Below, in pieces: positions 26,266-39,828 of a stretch of DNA of 64,000 nt; the first letter of the stretch is position 1; each line of letters starts with the position of its first letter. Origin of the DNA: Ooceraea biroi (taxonomy: Eukaryota; Arthropoda; Insecta; Hymenoptera; Formicidae); assembly GCF_003672135.1 (NCBI RefSeq), contig NC_039513.1, positions 9,796,833 through 9,860,832 of the forward strand, written 5' to 3'. The notes under the pieces were generated by a model that made no database searches, was not told where the DNA came from, and saw only the letters and a list, made by a program, of their open reading frames with translations. The position numbers and the translations under genes are program-made.

Positions 26266-29200
26266 TTTCTGCTCCCCGATATTTCTCGGGATCGAGACGA
26301 GCCGCATCCGGGATGTGGACGCGCCGCCGTCGTCGCCACCCGGGAATCGATCACGCGGACTTGCACGGCATGTTCTACGTGCATATTTCGTTACCGCTCT
26401 CCCGGTGGTTCCTGTTTCCCGCGTGTTACGTTACGCCGCTCACGTCGCTCTGACCATTCCTCCTCGAAATCTCCGTGTTCGCCCTGCTGGGAACGCCGGC
26501 TCGGCCGCGCCCGATCCGGGACAGTATCCATTCTTTATCTCCGTTTCTCCGCGCGCGGCTCCTCCGGAGGCCGTCTTATATCGCTGGTTACATCCGCCGT
26601 GGCAAAGCCAACTCCAATTACACCCGGGATACCGGAATCCCACGCCGTGCCCGCTCTGGCTGGGCAATTGAAAAATAATAGAAGCTCCTCTTGGACGGAG
26701 CCATCTCTGCGCGGCTTCCGCTCGTTTCTTTTCTCCCTGTGTTTCTCTTTCTCTCTCATTTTTTTTCTCGTCCCCTTTACCGGTGGCATTCCCCGTGGGA
26801 ACCTACGGGATACGCGAAGAGAGATACAAGTCCGTGCGGGTGGTAAAAGGGACTCGAAAGAACCGGGGGCGAAACGAGATACCTACTGAGGGCGGTTAAA
26901 CGGTTAATCGACATCGGCGGGGCGTCGATTAATCAAATACGCGGCGTTCCATGCTGGGCGTCATCTCGATTTACAAATGGTCCCGCGCCTATTTCGGCGA
27001 TAAGCGGATCCTATTGGATCTGGTCTTGGGGCTCGATCCCGTGGGATCCACGAAGGCCGATTACCCGAGCCCAAAGACGTCTGCGAAGAAGAGCGAGAAA
27101 ATTTTGCGGTACGAGGTCTGCACAAACAGTGGGAACGTCTAATCCTCCGCGGCTCTCGCTCAATATCCCGCGTATGTGGGATTTGCAGCGGAAATAGGCT
27201 CGCGAAAAACGAACGGGTCTTATGGGGCGGATTCAATTGCACGGTAAATAGCGAACAACGAAAGACTTTTTGAAAGAGAAAAACTGTTTGCAATATTTAA
27301 CAGAAATCCCCGCATTGATACTTATTTATGTTATCTGGATCTTACCAAGCAGTAATTCTTTGTTACGTGTACATGAAATTAGTTCTACTCGAATTCGCTG
27401 AACGTGCAGCGAAAATCTCGATTCAAGATAGATACGTCACATCACACATCACACGTGTACTTTACATTGTGTATAGAGCGTGATCTATGAAAATAACACA
27501 ATATATAATCGATCTATTGCAAGTTCACCATTGAGAACCTTCTTGCGCGACTTCAAAAGCACCAAGAGATATCTCTCGCGGTTATAGGTCGCTTATGTGT
27601 GGCAACGAGAACGCCCGAAGGATTCGATAAACGTGAACAAACAGCGGGGATCCCGATCGTGTCGCGGCAAAACGGCTCGAATACGTCACGCACAGCATAC
27701 ATCTCCGGATCTCCGGATTTGCCGGGATCTCCGCCGGGGTTCGTGCGTACAGGCCAAGAGGAAGAAGCGGAAAAAAATGATACGGTCCGAGGGGAGGAGG
27801 GGGCGATAAAAGGATAAGACTGGAGGACTCGTGATCCCTGTCGGCGAGGCGAACGGACAGCGAAAGCGACAGATGTCCTCGCGCCCCCGGCCGCAAGATG
27901 TATCTTCTATTTCGCGATGAACGTGTGTCGCATTCGTACGACGAAAGGAAGTGCGGAAATCTTCCTTGTGACGATGTACATTTGTTACAATTGCGCCGGC
28001 GAACCGGATCAGAGTTTCCTGTCGAACGACGAGACGAAGCGACGAGGGAGAAACGGTCGGAAACGCTCCTCGCGATCTCGTCGAAATTTTCGCTCGATGG
28101 AAAAGCGCGATTCATCGCGGGACCGCGCGAAAAGCTAAAAGCCCTCTCGCCGCCATTGCTGCCGGGCCACACCATGCCGGTGACAAATCATTAAACCTGC
28201 ACCGTTGTTCGGCTCGGTTAATCCGTCATACCAAAAGACGGGGGGTTGGCTTTAGTTCGGGGATCGCTTCCATTAGTGACGTAAACCGCGCGGCGGTCGA
28301 CGAGGAGAGTGTCGGCTATTAAACGTTAATTATACCACGAAATTTACTTAGAAATATGACGAGAGGGCCCTGCGGAACACGGGTAAAGCCGACGGAAGCG
28401 GAGGGTCGATGAAAATAAGGGCGAGAAGGACGGAGAGTCCTTCCAGGGGAGGAAGGGCGGGGAGAAAGAGGCGATGAGGCGGAGAACTGAATGTAGAATG
28501 CTGGAAACTACCCCGGAAACTAACTCGACGGTTTAAGGAGAGAGCGGATCTCGGTTGCCGGAGACGGCCGAAGTTTGCCCCTTGATTAGACATTTATGGC
28601 AGGGAGTGGTATAAACGGGTGTTACAGACATTAATCAGCATTTATTATTCATCATGGGCGCTTGCCACTTTCAATCAGCGCAAATCGACCGCGAAACCGA
28701 GACGACTCGCCGATTGACGCTCGTAATTAGATTCGCGCGGCCAGGCCGACGTTTCCCGCGATTATCGCATCGTTACGTCTCACGAGACTTATCGTTTCTC
28801 CTCAGCCACGATTACGAACTAAAGACGCGAGATTGCCAAGTCAAGCTGCTTGATCAAGAGATCGTCCATCAACCGACTCTCGACGTGCATTCAATTTGCG
28901 CTCGGATCCAACTCCGTGCCGGCGAAACGATACAATGATAATTCTGCGAAACATCGCGCTATGATCTTCAGAATCGGTGCGCAATCGGGCGTACCGATCA
29001 TAGCATCTGTCCATCTGTCCGCGTTCCGCGGCACAATGCACTTTGGCAAACTTTGTGGCCGGCTTTGTGGACCACGGCAGCGCATTGGCGTCGTCCACGC
29101 ACGCCCATAAAACTGATCCATTACAGATGCAACGGTACGGTTACGCGGCTATAACCGCCGCTCGGCAACAAAGCCCACCCCCTAAAAGCAGCCTTTACAA

Positions 29201-29871
29201 TGCGACGAGCTTAATTGGTTTGACAGCCGCTACGGGCACTTTCATGCATTGAAATCATCCCTCTCTCACCCTTCCGCACCCTTCCGGCTGCCGGCCAGTG
29301 CGCGTTCTTTGCTCTCTCACCCGGCCTGGCCGCCCACCTCGTTCGCTCGGAGGGGTTGTGTGTATCGGGGACGAACCCGCGCACGCCGGCTAATGTAAGC
29401 CGCGCGTTTTACCGCGCGCTCGCTCCATTCCGCTTCCCCGTTCCTCTCATCCCCTCGTCGTCCCGCCGCCTGCGTGATAAAACGTAAAGCGCGCGGGCAA
29501 AGGATTTGTTTTCCGGTTTTTACACTCGCGGTTCGGAGGCCAGGTAGATAAAGCTCCTCGCGGTCTATCCCTCCGCAACCCATCCCCCTCGCGCGTAATG
29601 AATTCGAACATTTAAGCGGTCGCCCCTGAATTTTAATGTACTTAATATGCACGACGTAGCCGTTTACGCGTTCCGCGATACGGCGATCGTTGTTAAGGCG
29701 GCGGTGTAAACAAATCCCCACGTGCAACATCGGACACTTGTGTTCCCCGGGTTTTCTCTTTCTCTCCCTCTTGTCGTGTTTACGTTGATGTCACGTGAAT
29801 GCACTCGAAGAGGCATTGTGTAACAACCGCTGAGAGGGACGACGAGCTCGAGCTTCAACGAGGAACGGCCG

Positions 29872-30236
29872 CGTGTGTGCGTGCGTGCGTACACGCCCGT
29901 ACTACACAGTCACGCTGCACGAACGACTGGATGCAGATAACATGATGCATCTATCGTACACATATACGCATAAAACGCTACCCTCTCCCTCCACTCTTCC
30001 ATTCCGTGTGCCGCTCCTACGTTACTGTCGGCTCGAAATCGCGTGTTAGCTCACGCTGTGCACATGTGTGCGTGCATGCGCGTGTGTGTAAGCCGCGCGC
30101 GCGATGTGGTATTTCTAGAACGTTAATTAATAATTTAATCGAAGAGCCTGTTTCGGTCCTGCAGAGCCCCGGACGCGGGCTCTCTAATTAAAACCGACCT
30201 GCGCGCGTGCACGCACGCACATATACACACGCATAC
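29872..30236. repeat. Cluster of three alternating GT/CG tracts
   Basis: Purine-pyrimidine alternating runs lie at about 29872-29905 (GTGTGCGTGCGTGCGT), 30056-30105 (GTGTGCGTGCATGCGCGTGT, then CGCGCGCG) and 30201-30236 (CGCGCGTGCACGCACGCACA). The second and third are roughly inverted copies and could pair as a large imperfect hairpin. Confidence 0.55.
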
Positions 30237-30904
30237 CATCGCGGTCCCCGTACCCGTGGTTTTCCGGTCCCGAGAAAATGAGGAAATCACGATGTCCACT
30301 CGCGGAGGACCGAGGATTTCCGGCGTGCCTTCCACCGCGAAAATCGTCCTCTTCCCTCCTCCACTCTCATCTGGTCTGTGTCTCGCTCTATTTTAATCCC
30401 CCGTTTACACGAAGCGCCCCATGAGCCCCGGAGACAAGTACCCTACTATTTATCTTCCGTTTCGTTTCCGGTGGCGTCGAAATGCCGGCTGGTTGCGGAA
30501 TGCACACACCGAGAAATTTCGTCGACAATCGAGAGACTGATTGATGGAAGCGTGTTGCTTCTGCGCTTCGCGTGGGAATCTTTCTCGCTTTTGGATATTT
30601 AGCGCAGTGTGTTACATCAAAGCGGCGATAATGAGTCTGCATGATAAATGTAACGTAAACTGTATTATATACAAATAATGAACGTAACAATATAATAATT
30701 ATCGGAAATTTAATGGCCGAAACAGTTGGGGATTTGCCGAACGCGAATATTGTAAATTCGCGCGCAAATGTAATTTTATCTAATTTATAAGTCATATAAT
30801 ATATAACATTTTATTGACGTCACCGAATGGATCGAAGCGAAATACAATTGTGTTGAATTGTTAATAGCGTCTGTTATTGCTCTGACATATAAAACTTTGT
30901 GAAA

Positions 30905-30908
<4 letters not shown>

Positions 30909-30946
<38 letters not shown>
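30909..30946. repeat. (TC)19 microsatellite
   Basis: A pure 38-bp TC run, the longest uninterrupted dinucleotide tract in the window. Confidence 0.85.
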
Positions 30947-30949
<3 letters not shown>

Positions 30950-33100
30950 CTGTCTTTCTCTGACACATACGCGCTCTGCAACACGCTGTAATTTCCACGT
31001 TACGAGTTCTCGACCAGTAACAAACTGCTATAAGTATGACCGGTGCCCCAACGCGCGTAATGCGCGGGAATATTCCGCGGTCCACAGTATCGTCATAAAG
31101 GATGACCATTGTCCCACGTGATTCCCGGTTTATCACCGTGTAAGTTAGCAAAGAGGGAGGGACAAGAGTACCTATTGGTCAAGATGAGCGTTTATACGAC
31201 GCTGCGGCCGCAATTTCGCTTCCCCAACTATACGACCAGGCATTACTTTCCGAAAGCTCGCGAAACAAATCGCAGCGTACTAAAAGTTCCCCCGCAACGC
31301 GTGCTCAACGTCTGTTTTGTTCCATAATATTAAATTACTATCGCGTTTCAGCGCAGAGATTCTTCACCTCCCCAGCAGGGAAGCAGTAATTATTTATATA
31401 CCGTATAATTCTCTCTCCCTCTCCTACGTATTACGCAATATACACGTCGCGTCGCGATAAACACTTAAGAAACATTGTACATTATATAAATTGTAAAATA
31501 CGCAGCGCATATTTTCGACAAATTATCACAGGTGATAAGATAATTGTGCCCTTGTATGCCTCCATCGGGTTGCATATCAACTCATATCAGACCGTAATAT
31601 TTGAGCGACAAACCAAAGTAGTTGCGGACATGGACAGACACCATGGCCACAAGCGGTGCCGTTGAAGCGAGCGCGTTACGGACGAGCGATATAACGTGGC
31701 CAAGTATTCAACGAGATTTCATGCGAACATTTCATGCATCCCCCGGCTCGTTACCGAAGGGACAAGCGCACTGAGGGGATGAACGCGGCGCGTGTCGGTC
31801 TCGGCGTTTTGTAGCCAGAAGAGGAAGAGGGAGAGGGGAGAGAGGAGGGATGGGAGAGGAAACGGCGAGCTGTAGAACCTCGTTCGGGAGGGTTAATGAC
31901 CAAGGCCACAAGCTTGAACAATGCACCCCGCGGCATTTCTGCACGCTATTTTGCAGGTCCCTGAGCATCACCCGACGCGCCGTAAACCAACACGGCACGA
32001 GAAGATTTCTGGAGCGGAATGCGCGCAAGCCATCGCTTGACCGATCTAACACTGTGCGATACTAATGCTGCTCGAAACTATGATTACAAAGGATCACTCG
32101 TGCAGGAGAAGATGCCGCGAGGATAGAGAGAAAGACTAAGAGGAAAGATCCGGAAACGCGATGCTCGTGAACGATCGAGTATACTATGTGCTATGATAAT
32201 AATGAGTGAGCTGTGAGAAAAGAATGTATGAGGTCATAAATGTAAAATTTGAGTTACTAATAAGATATTCTGGTTAATAATGATAAATGAGATAACATCA
32301 TTTTCATAAATTCCTTGCAGATGCAAGCTCTGAGAATAGCGTATACATTTAAGCTCCTCAAGAAGGTTTCGCATCATTATTTTCTTATACGTAACAAAAT
32401 TAGTAGAAACGTAATTTCAATCCTTTTAGTATCGAGAGATAAATAGCCCATGCACTAGATTAATTCAGAATCAACTGTTCTGAAAATGGGGAAAGTTGGA
32501 ACTGTTGCGCGATTGCTATAAGAACCAGCAATTACGGAATTAAAAGATCAATTTAGTAAATAGACCTGCGGAGAAATTTCTGAAGCTAGATTCTAAAGTA
32601 AATGTCGCGCTTACCAACGGTACGTCAAGCTCCCGTGGGACTTCCTCACGAAGGAACGGGGACTGTGAAACGATATTAATATGGGCTTTCCACGTGACGT
32701 ATGCTCTAATTCTCTAAAAGTCCATTAGAGGGATCCATGAAACGGTCTAGGGATGCCGAGAGAACTATTGTTCGGTCAAAATGTAGATGGACGAAATTAC
32801 GACGACGTGAGAGGGTAGAGTTCCGAAAATTTAACTTTTATCGAAACAATCTTCGCCTCGTGTAAAGTGCAAAGGTCTATCGCGCTTTACGACATAATAA
32901 ACGACGTAACACGACACGAATACGAAATGACAATTAAACTGCAAGAGTAAGTAAAATCTTTTTAAGTAGACAGACTGGTCGGCAGAACAGACTAGTCTCG
33001 ATTGCGCTTTCTCATTCCTGCGATCATACCCGATCATAATCTTCAATTATCACGGTGGGATGATCTGCACGTTATTTTCTAGAAAAGGGCAATTTTCCCG

Positions 33101-33448
33101 ATGGCGATCAAGGATCTCCATATTGTCTCTATGTCGTCGAGAAGCACCGTTGCCGGACCTCTTCGGGCTTCTGCGCACGTACCACGGCGATTTTTGAAAT
33201 CCCGCAGTAACCGAGTCACGGCCAGGGGCGGAAGGGTGGACGGGCGATACGGCGCGAACACGCTGGTCGAGGGTTTATCCCCTAGAGACGTGGCGTTCCT
33301 TGTTGTCCATTTGGCCTGGAATCACTTCCAACCGGATAGGCCGGAGAACGGACAGCGGAGCCTAGGTGGTCTAATCGTGTTTGCACGGCTGATCCAACCC
33401 TCAAACCACGTGATGGCGAGCAGCACCACCCTCCCGCCGCGCCTCTAG
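33101..33448 (+). other. ATG-initiated 115-residue ORF, unrecognised
   Basis: An ATG at 33101 opens a 115-codon frame in GC-rich sequence (MAIKDLHIVSMSSRSTVAGP...). It contains a CACGTG E-box near its end (about 33408-33413). It is one of the few frames over 100 codons here that begins with a true ATG, but base composition alone can explain it. Confidence 0.12.
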
Positions 33449-36400
33449 TGCTCGTCCCCAGCAAAATGCGCAATCCGCGTCATTCATTTAATTTTTAACA
33501 ACGCGCCGTCCGCCAACGCCACGCACCGCTACGTTCCATTCTCAAAATTACGTCGGACGTGTCCCGCGGGTGGCTCTAAGTGGCAAACGGGGGGAAACAA
33601 ATCCAGGAGGTGGACGGAAAGTGCCATGTAATCAAGCACAGTCCCGCGATCAGACGTCGTCCATTACGCCTCGTGAGAATGAAAACAGTATGCTTAATTC
33701 CAAGTCGATCTCAGAGATTAAAAGGATGTTTAAAAAAACAGTTACATTAACTTTATTCAAATTAAATTACTTATTAACATATGTTATTAACATTTATACG
33801 ATATGGATAACATACTGACTATCGCGGTTTAGATTCTACTTGCTCATATAATTTTGATTAAATCACCTTTCGTCTGCAAAGGATTTGTTGGCTGACTTTT
33901 ATCGGCAAAGACGGTGCACGAGATATTTATTCAAGAAGAAGGAAAACGACCCCGCGAAACACCGTGGGCGACATCAAGCCGCAAGCTCGACATCATCGAG
34001 ACTCTGATACCTCTCGCGAATGAAATTTGCTCGTTGGAGCGTGGAGGTTCTCTCGCGCGGGAAGTTCCGTGAGGGTGCGGGCGTAAGGCGTTATCAAGAC
34101 GACGGATAGATCCCCGGAAAGAAAAGTTACCTTCCGCTCAGCCGAAGTAACGGGTCGAGATATCTAATCGAGATATCTCGATCCGCGCCGTACGCTCGAG
34201 CGACCTTCGACTTTCGTAGGACCGTGGGGCAAACGGGAGCGAAATCCGTGGCGCGTAAATTTCCAACCCCCGATCCACTTCGGGCCCGCTCGAGGGAGAA
34301 CGGTGCGGGATGGAGGAACGGGAGCAGGAGAAACTGTTCGCGAGGATGCACCTTCGAGCGTGAATTTCTTCAGCTCTCGCGACATGCGAAGTATCGACGA
34401 GGGAAGGGAAAGAGAGAGAAGGAAACGCCGGAGTTCTGAAACGTGTGAATAAAAGCACGAAAAGGGCCGCCTCCGGTTGAATCGACTACGAGAGATTGCG
34501 CCTGTCTGCCGATGGATGAAAAGTACGCTGAATACGCACCGAATGGGAGTGCAGTTTACTACCTTACGCGCGATGAATGACAAAAATTGCCTACCAAGAA
34601 AACTCGAATTGTTCTCCGATGATTTCTCCGTCTGAGCATTATTAGCGACAGATTTATCAAACTGTGAGCTTCGTCGTCGCGAGACGAGCATCCAAACTGA
34701 TGATTTCGCCGGTTTTAGAACCTTGAGAAAATCTCGCTCCGGTGATTCCGAACGGTTCCGAAAATCGTGCAACCGCGCCGGAACAAAGTATCAAACATTC
34801 ATCTGTCAATCCGTCGTCCTTATTCACCGCGGCGGAATCTTTGGGATTCAAGCGCGGATTGGCGGACCACCGGAATTCGCCTGATGCATAGTCGATCCCG
34901 CGGCGGTTACCAGGCGGATGCTGAGAAGCAGGATGCACGTGGTGGGTTCAGCCCCTCGGGGAACCACCCGCCGCGCCATCGGTTAGTTATGTGGGCGAGA
35001 GGAGCTTCTCGAGGGGAAAGCGAGCGCGGCAAATCTTCGGGAGCGGAAGAGCGGAAAGTCAAATTTGCTCATGATAATGCCGCGAATTTCTCACGGAAAA
35101 GTGGAAACTGTTTGCGTCCCGGGACCGCGCACCGTATTCCCACTGTTGTCCCGTCGACGAGCGTCGTCGTCTCGACGATGTTCGCGTTTAAAATTCCGCA
35201 AGAAAGGGGGAAGAACTTTGTCGACAAGAAGGGAGCGATTTATCTCTCGACGTTATAAAATCGTTATGTCATCCACATGAAAAATGGCAATTTATATCCG
35301 CATTCGATGACGAATATCGTATTTAAGCCATAAGGTATTAAAAAAATTACAAATCATTAATATCGTGTTCCGATCATTTGCTTGCAATCATCTAAAATCT
35401 CAAACATTTTGTTACGATCGTGTAGCGTGAAAATAGCATTGTCAGTATTGATAGACTGAAATAATCGACCTGACAAAATCGATAAATCGAAATTTTGGCG
35501 GGTAAAGCAAGGAGGTGCGAGTTGAATGAGAATCGGAAACTTTGCTTCTCTATCGCCGTCAGATTAGTGCCGCTCTGACGGACTTCGTTTTAGTTTAAAG
35601 AAAAGATTGCTTCCGAGGCGTGGGTAAACACGTAGCTTCGACAGTACTTTGAAGACGATTATCGAATGCAGAACAATGACCCGTCTTCAAGTTGCTCCTT
35701 CCTGTCGAAGCTGAAACTGGCGAAGCGAACACTTTATTCTACTAAATGGTGCACGGGTCTCTCGTAGTTGCCGCTTTTAACAGTTCTCCGAGATCTCAGT
35801 TTAGATTTAACGTCGTTAAAATGACTACAACTTGCCAAAGACTGCAATGCTGATACGCTGACGCATGACATTTTTGTAAAGATATTTGCGACGATACACA
35901 TCGTTGAAAACAGATTGAAATAAAATTATGTGTAGTCAAATGTCAAGTAATTGTAAAACCTTATGCTGAAGGAGAAAATTAACAATGCAATTCTGACAAA
36001 CTCAATAATTAAGTAAATAGCTGTTTTATCACGTTTATTTCTGCAACGAACTCTCGGACATAATCCAGTATCATTCGTTGTTCGATAATTAGTTAATCTC
36101 GTTCGCGTGAAAATAGACATACTGAAAAGGCGTTCTATGCAATAAACTATTAAAATACCATGCAGGAAAGGTAATACAGCTAGGAGAGTTCTTGCGATCG
36201 TTACGCTTCCGTTTCTTACGGCACGATATTGCTCTTCCGGGAAGACTTCGGGGTCGATAAAACACTTCTCGCGACTCGTCCGAATGCAGTTTGAATTCGT
36301 GCAGCAACCTGCCTACGGTATAAATATCGAAAATGGTGGAACGTCCGGAATCGTGATAAATGACCCGAAATTTCTCCGATTCTCTCACTCTTTTCTTCTC

Positions 36401-38393
36401 AAGAGCCTCTCAGTGAGGCCCCTCGTGCTCTACCAAAGCGTGAAGCAACACGATCGACCATGACAGAAAAGTTCGTGTGAGCGTCTAGCACAGTGGTTCA
36501 CACACCCGCGTATGCATATCACACACGTATGCACACCCACACACACAAGCAAGCTGCTACGAAAATTCGATGCCCGAGGGAACGGCTGAGTTAAAGGTAC
36601 CGAGAGTACCATAAATCCGTTTAAATTGCAACGACGGCCCTCGATCCGTTGCCGCGGTCCGTGAGCAATTATCCATCAGCTCGCATTCCCTCCCACGGTC
36701 CACCGGTTCTCCTTAACCCGGCGTGCACCTTGGCTTCTTTCTGCGCGACGTACAGAACGTCTCGGTCGTGAACACAAAAATATTAATGCGGTCAGTATCG
36801 CGCTGGTCAAGTGGCTCACGAAACTCTCGATTAACTCTCTTCACGTTCGTAACGCGCGGGACCAATTGCGACATCAGGAAATGCAGACGCGTATTATAAT
36901 TCTCACCATACCCGGAAATTGACCCGTTCACCATCATTGGGTGAAACTCGCGGATTGAAATCCTGCGGTGAACACGCACAATCTAGCAAACACGAGCACT
37001 TTGCCCCGGCCGATAGATATTGCAGCGACATAGGAAGAAAGGGATCATGGAGGAACGCAATGCGGAAAGATATCGCAGTTATCATGTCGCCGAAGGCTCA
37101 CGCTCCGTTATAGCCCGCACTTTTACGATTACGGAAGCTGTACTTATTCCGCGGGTGGTCGATTGTTTCTTCTACAACTGGTGGCATTGCGGGTTTCCCG
37201 AGTCGCGAGCGCATGTGAAAGAACGATAAAACAAATGTCGTAACGCAGCGATAAAACGGTCACGTAGTCGAACGGAAGCACGTAATGGAGCGACATTTGT
37301 TTCGTCCTCGCAAGAGAGAAATGGAAGCGCGATAACATTTGCATAGCTCAATAACGTTCTCGACTCGCGCCGGAAATCACCTTACGGAGTCTCCGACCGC
37401 AAGTAATAGGTCATTAATGATCGTTAATCGACGGTTATAAATTATTCGACATCGTAATCCGAAATTGGAACTATTTAGATCAAATATGCAGGATAAATAT
37501 AGATCATTTCATGTACAAAAATATCTGCGTGTAAATGTGTAAACGTTGCATTTATAATGCTACATTTAAAAATTATATAGCGAGTGTGTATATGATGTGA
37601 GTCAAACTTACCACCGGAAACGGTGCTGTAGGGAACGGACGAAAATTCGAAAGGTCTGGAATTCTTACCTGCAACAGACAAGCGAAGAAGTATGACTACA
37701 TAACAATATCTTTTGAAATGTGTAAAAAGTATATTTTCCAATCCTCTTTTGTTTTTTTAATTATTTTCAACATCGATAATCATGTATGATAAATCTTCCC
37801 CATAATTGCATTAAATGCTGCGAAAGAGATAATAAGTGAATAAAGCCGTAACAGACAAGCACGCGTCGACTCAGGTCTGATTATCACGGTCTGTTGCGAG
37901 TCGGCAGGAAGTGCAATTCGATTCTTCATTCTACCATCTTCCCTGCCCGTCTGCATACTCCTTCCGGCCGGTTCCGCAAACGCGAGTTGTTTGCAAGAAA
38001 CTTATTGAGAGACGCAATAGTTGCTCGCTTGAGTTTTTTACGAAGGAATTACAAAACGCCCCCACGGTTGTTTCCTCGTCATAAATTTGCAATAAACAGA
38101 TTCGTATGTTCATCAACATTATTGTTCATTAACATTCATCAGACATTATTCAGCGTGCTAGGCCCTGCTTGTTCACGCCATTCTGCAGACGGACAGTCAT
38201 ATGCGTGCGACTGTACGTAGTGCACATGCACATTCACACAGATACATGTGCACAATAAGTGGCTGGTGATTGCATGGGAACAATTAACGTGCGATCGGAG
38301 CGTGTCGCTCGTGGCTGAAAGAAGCTGTCGAGAAGGTCGCAGGCCGCTTAATTGAAACGAGAAAAGGGAACGAAGGAAGCCAGCCAGGCTGGC
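33449..38393. other. Gene-free sequence
   Basis: No supported exon. Contains the TCGAGATATCT duplication (34155-34181) and a short CA run near 36536. Open frames around 34164-35258 start without ATG or lie in GC-rich DNA. Confidence 0.5.
34155..34181. repeat. 13-bp tandem duplication of TCGAGATATCT
   Basis: TCGAGATATCT occurs at 34155-34165 and 34168-34178, separated by AA. The second copy is part of a larger palindrome, CGAGATATCTCG. Two identical sites spaced 13 bp apart are compatible with paired factor binding. Confidence 0.5.
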
Positions 38394-38426
38394 AGGAAGG
38401 AAGGAAGGAAGGAAGGAAGGAAGGAA
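38394..38426. repeat. (GGAA)n tetranucleotide microsatellite
   Basis: About eight GGAA units just after a GCCAGCCAGGCTGGC palindromic stretch. All three frames of the opposite strand stay open, giving spurious Ser/Phe/Leu/Pro proteins. Confidence 0.85.
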
Positions 38427-38747
38427 TGAAGGCAAGGGCGAGTAAAAGAAGAACGAGGAGGCGCTCCTCCAGCCACCAGCTGCAACCTGTTGAATTCGGA
38501 GATACGGAGAGATGGGAAATCACGGGCACCGTCCATTTGGTAACTTCAAATTGCTATGAAATTGTTTTACTACTTCGCACGTGCCCGTCGTCTACTGTGT
38601 TTGCTGCTGGTAACGGTTGAGGCTCATCCGAAATCTAATTACTGAAGACTTGGACCGAGAAATATCATTAAATTATGCGTGGGTTATTGGTCAACTATCG
38701 TTATCGCGTCAGCGTAGTCTCAGCGTAATTGTGAATCGTTTCTCGTA

Positions 38748-39415
38748 CACAGTAAAAAATAAAATGTTAATTTTAACATTTTTTGCATGTCCCAGAAAGT
38801 CCACTCTAAATTTTAAATGAAAGTAATTCATTCGTCATGTGTTACTTCTTGACAAACTAGAAATGTTAAGTAATTAACACAATACTTTACATTTATTTTT
38901 GTTATTGTAACTTTAAGTGTGATGTAAAAATAACATACAAAGTAATTGAAAACTACATGGAAGAGAAGTTACAATAACTCATCAGAAAAGTTGATAGAAC
39001 ATTTTCGTTCATACAATATGAACATTTACTTTTTATGTTATATTAACACATGATAGTAATTATTTCAACTTAAATTATTTTTGATAGAAACATTTAATTT
39101 TAGTAAATTTGATTATTTTATATGTCGAAGTTCATGATTATTTGAAGATTTACTTCAACTTCTTTTAGAATGTTAAACTGACTTTGTGACATGTTGATTG
39201 TTTAAAATTATTGTGTTAAAAGTATTTCAAATAATATTCCATTTCTAAGAGACATACACAAAATGTCGAGTTATGAAGTTAACATTAATGTAACATATAA
39301 AATTGTTATAAAAATAATAACATATCAGTTGTATGTTAATTTTACATTGAAGTAGTAATCAAAACATGGCAACACAAGAAAATTTTAACATATGGACGCA
39401 CAATTTTTAACGGTG
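38748..39415. mobile_element. 668-bp Tc1/mariner-type MITE with TA target-site duplication
   Basis: The left end reads CACAGTAAAAAAT and the reverse complement of the right end reads CACCGTTAAAAAT, an 11 of 13 match. Both ends are flanked by TA (38746-38747 and 39416-39417), the target duplication of Tc1/mariner elements. The interior is very AT-rich, contains many GTTAA/TTAAC words, and has no transposase frame, so it would be a non-autonomous element mobilised in trans. Family assignment rests on the TA duplication and the CAC-G terminal pattern. Confidence 0.6.
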
Positions 39416-39828
39416 TACACGTCAATTATTTATTCGTAGGGAAGATAAAAAATAGGATCAATCTGATTTTGAAATAAACTTTACCCGATACGTTTACGAC
39501 GGTCGTTTATTGATGGATTTAAAGAAACAGATAAAATATCAGTTTCTATCAGTTTAAGCGAATTAATTGAAACGATTTTTTCTTCTCTCCCTCTCTCTTT
39601 GTGAATGTACACGATGGTACAGAGAGATATTCCAGATTCTCGTACATATATGGTATGAGCTTTTATTTTATTTTTTTTTTAAATGAGTGTACACGATTTG
39701 TGATTTATCGGAATGTATCGGTTCACTGAAACTCCAAAAGTGAGATCAGAGTTTATTCCTGTCGCATAAATCAATCGCACCGATGATGTACAACCGACGC
39801 AATTTTTATATTCTCAAGCATATTTTTC

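Larger units (their letters stand above)
25881..33100. other. Gene-free, partly GC-rich sequence
   Basis: The 25.6-28.3 kb part is CpG-rich and has overlapping open frames on both strands, typical of chance frames. The Z-prone cluster (29872-30236) and the (TC)19 tract lie here. An acceptor-like CGCGTTTCAG ends at about 31350 without a usable exon after it. Confidence 0.45.

Noticed and set aside
27582..28175. 197-codon open frame on the minus strand
   Set aside because: Lies in CpG-rich DNA with open frames on both strands; Ser/Arg/Pro-rich, no motif.
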